64,000 nt of DNA from Bacillota bacterium (lineage in GTDB: Bacteria; Bacillota; Clostridia; Lachnospirales; Lachnospiraceae), in assembly GCA_023386315.1 (NCBI GenBank), contig JAEWJZ010000025.1, positions 62,001-126,000 on the forward strand, written 5' to 3'. This document shows, in pieces, positions 62,517-64,000 of this stretch; positions within the stretch are counted from its first letter, which is position 1, and each line of letters begins with the position of its first letter. The notes under the pieces were generated by a model. The model made no database searches and was not told the origin of the DNA. It saw only the letters and a program-made list of their open reading frames with translations. Both the position numbers and the translations under genes were made by a program.

Positions 62517-63956
62517 TTGAATATATCAAACAAAATAATGCTGATAACCTATCCGGACAGCATTGGAGGAAATCTGGTTACATTAAGAAATGTACTGAAA
62601 GAGTATTTTGAAGATGCCGTTGGAGGAATACATATTCTGCCCTTTTTTCCTTCCAGCGGAGACCGGGGATTTTCCCCCATTACGTATGAAACTGTAGAAC
62701 CTGCTTTTGGAGACTGGGCTGATATTAAAAAACTGTCAGAAACATATTATCTGATGTGTGATGTGATGGTAAATCATGTTTCCAAAAGGAGTAAAGAATT
62801 TCTGGATTATCTTGAGAAAGGCGAAGCTTCCCCTTTTGCGGACATGTTCCTTGATTATGAGCAGTTTTGGGGAGAGGGAAGACCGGATGAACGGGATATG
62901 CACCTACTCTACCGGCGAAAGGATGGAGAGCCATATCAGAGTTTTGTCCGGGCAGATGGAAAAACCGTGAAGCTTTGGTGCACCTTTACCAATGAGCAGA
63001 TTGATCTGGATCTTCGGACAGAGACAGCAAAGCAATACTTGAGAGATAATTTCAATCATCTTGCATTAAATGGCATCAGCATTATTCGCCTTGATGCACT
63101 TGGCTATGTGGTGAAAAAATTGGATACAAGCTGTTTTATGGTTGAACCGGATATCTGGAACGTGATTGATGAGATAACCGGGATGGCCGGTGACAGGGCA
63201 TGGCTGCTGCCGGAAATTCATGATACATGGGAGACAGCAAAGAAGTTAGAAGAGCATCAAGTCTGGAGCTATGATTTTGTACTGCCGTTCCTGATGCTTC
63301 ATGCCATCTATACCGGGGACACAAAAAAGCTGGCAGGCTGGCTGGAAGCAGCTCCCCGTACACAATTCACGGTTTTGGATACTCATGACGGAATTGGTGT
63401 ATATGATGCCTATGACTGGGTTAATGAAGAGGAAGCTGCCGCATTAATTGAACGGATCGAAGACCGCTTAAGCTATCAGTTTAAGCCGCTGAACCCGGAG
63501 AAGAAACGGTTTAAAAAGGCATATCAGCTTTACACAACCTACTTTTCAGCGCTTCATGAAAATGAGCAGGCATATTTACTTGCCCGTGCGGTACAGTTCT
63601 TTGCGCCGGGAATCCCTCAGGTGTATTACGTTGGAATGCTGGCAGGTGAAAATGATTATGCAGCACTGGAACAGTCAGAAGATCACAGATCCATTAACCG
63701 CCATAATTATACAATGGAAGAAATCAGAGCCTGTGCCCAGAAAGGTGTTGTGAAAAAATTAAGATCACTGATGCAATTTCGAAATACGTTCGGTGCATTT
63801 GATGGAGATCTGGAGGTTACTGTCCCTTCAGAGGGGGTCTTAATTATGAGAAGGACTGCGAATGATAAGTGGGCGGAGCTGATCTGCAATTTTGCAGCTT
63901 TGGATTTTTCCATTTGTTATATGGAACAGGGAACCACGCAGAGGCTTAAGCTTTAA
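62517..63956 (+). CDS. GH13_18 glycoside phosphorylase with altered acceptor loop (annotated type: sucrose phosphorylase)
   Basis: 479 residues, TTG start behind TGGAGGT. The glucosyl-side machinery is intact: nucleophile Asp193 in IIRLDALGY, acid/base Glu233 in LPEIHDT and LDTHDGIG. The acceptor loop, however, reads KKRFKKAYQLYTTYFSAL instead of the NNLDIYQVNTTYYSALG of the paralogue at 11978, so the substrate-contact Asp335 there is Lys334 here, in a cluster of basic residues. GRDINRH is HRSINRH. It should still make glucose 1-phosphate. The released acceptor may be sucrose-like, or more likely an anionic compound such as glycerate or a phosphorylated sugar, both known acceptors in this subfamily. 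Confidence 0.85.
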   Translation: MNISNKIMLITYPDSIGGNLVTLRNVLKEYFEDAVGGIHILPFFPSSGDRGFSPITYETVEPAFGDWADIKKLSETYYLMCDVMVNHVSKRSKEFLDYLEKGEASPFADMFLDYEQFWGEGRPDERDMHLLYRRKDGEPYQSFVRADGKTVKLWCTFTNEQIDLDLRTETAKQYLRDNFNHLALNGISIIRLDALGYVVKKLDTSCFMVEPDIWNVIDEITGMAGDRAWLLPEIHDTWETAKKLEEHQVWSYDFVLPFLMLHAIYTGDTKKLAGWLEAAPRTQFTVLDTHDGIGVYDAYDWVNEEEAAALIERIEDRLSYQFKPLNPEKKRFKKAYQLYTTYFSALHENEQAYLLARAVQFFAPGIPQVYYVGMLAGENDYAALEQSEDHRSINRHNYTMEEIRACAQKGVVKKLRSLMQFRNTFGAFDGDLEVTVPSEGVLIMRRTANDKWAELICNFAALDFSICYMEQGTTQRLKL

Positions 63957-63965
63957 TTATATTTT

Positions 63966-63983
63966 GGGGTATATTTCCCCAGA
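63966..63983 (+). repeat. Short hairpin after the last gene
   Basis: TGGGG-tatattt(c)-CCCCA forms a five-base stem without a T run. It might be part of a terminator or a regulatory element continuing past the window edge. Confidence 0.3.
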
Positions 63984-64000
63984 CAGGTGAGGTCCGGGGA

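Noticed and set aside
1..64000. CRISPR arrays, tRNA or rRNA genes, insertion sequences, phage genes
   Set aside because: No regularly spaced repeats, transposase, integrase or structural phage genes, and no cloverleaf or rRNA-like sequence, were found on reading the window. Without tools, a very degenerate element could be missed.

Overview
The window looks like a chromosome segment from an anaerobic, spore-former-type Firmicute of the Lachnospiraceae (a Lacrimispora/Hungatella/Enterocloster-like Clostridium). The reasons are moderate-to-low GC content, strong AGGAGG ribosome binding sites, sigma-A promoters, an M-box riboswitch, and many ABC sugar importers with cytoplasmic glycosidases and AraC/YesMN-type regulators. 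This placement is inferred from gene content, not from a marker gene. I saw no rRNA, tRNA, CRISPR array, prophage or insertion sequence. Almost all genes lie on the plus strand; only the 39.7-42.4 kb stretch is on the minus strand.

Layout. 0-4.1 kb: a LarC N-terminal-domain protein cut by the window edge, a TauE/SafE transporter, a sulfatase-maturase-like radical SAM protein, a flavin reductase, a small unknown protein, and a RelB antitoxin whose toxin is a deletion pseudogene. 4.2-14.0 kb: an apiosidase-like glycosidase and a LacI regulator, then a sugar ABC importer, GH32 fructosidase, sucrose phosphorylase and HD protein. This forms a sucrose/fructo-oligosaccharide operon with a clear operator-promoter. 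14.3-28.5 kb: a glycan locus (membrane AraC sensor, LplB/YtcP/LipO importer, GH43, GH95, GH2, GH36) that could take apart a branched fucosylated and galactosylated oligosaccharide inside the cell. 28.5-31.9 kb: an M-box riboswitch, further unexplained leader structure and an MgtA magnesium P-type ATPase. 32-39.7 kb: a glutaredoxin-like protein, flavin reductase, stay-green homologue, flavodoxin-ferredoxin protein, Lhr helicase and GT8 glycosyltransferase. 39.7-43.8 kb: a secreted M6 metalloprotease, a small protein, an HsmA-family pseudogene and a DUF1848 protein.

43.9-58.2 kb holds a YesM/YesN two-component pair, a complete Opp/Dpp-type importer, a GH2 beta-mannosidase and a GH3 beta-glucosidase, probably for uptake and breakdown of beta-manno- or gluco-mannooligosaccharides. 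58.4-64.0 kb holds a second AraC-controlled sugar importer with a second GH13_18 phosphorylase. The second phosphorylase keeps the catalytic residues of sucrose phosphorylase, but its acceptor-binding loop has changed, including an Asp-to-Lys swap. It is therefore likely to act on a different, perhaps anionic, glucoside. I regard this as the most promising lead for a new activity. The 400-nt leader between the M-box and mgtA is the other main unexplained feature.

The common scheme is that lipoprotein binding proteins and permeases import oligosaccharides, cytoplasmic glycosidases or phosphorylases cleave them, and a local regulator senses each substrate. The importers in the 7, 17 and 60 kb loci have no ATPase gene, so they probably share an MsmK-type ATPase encoded elsewhere.
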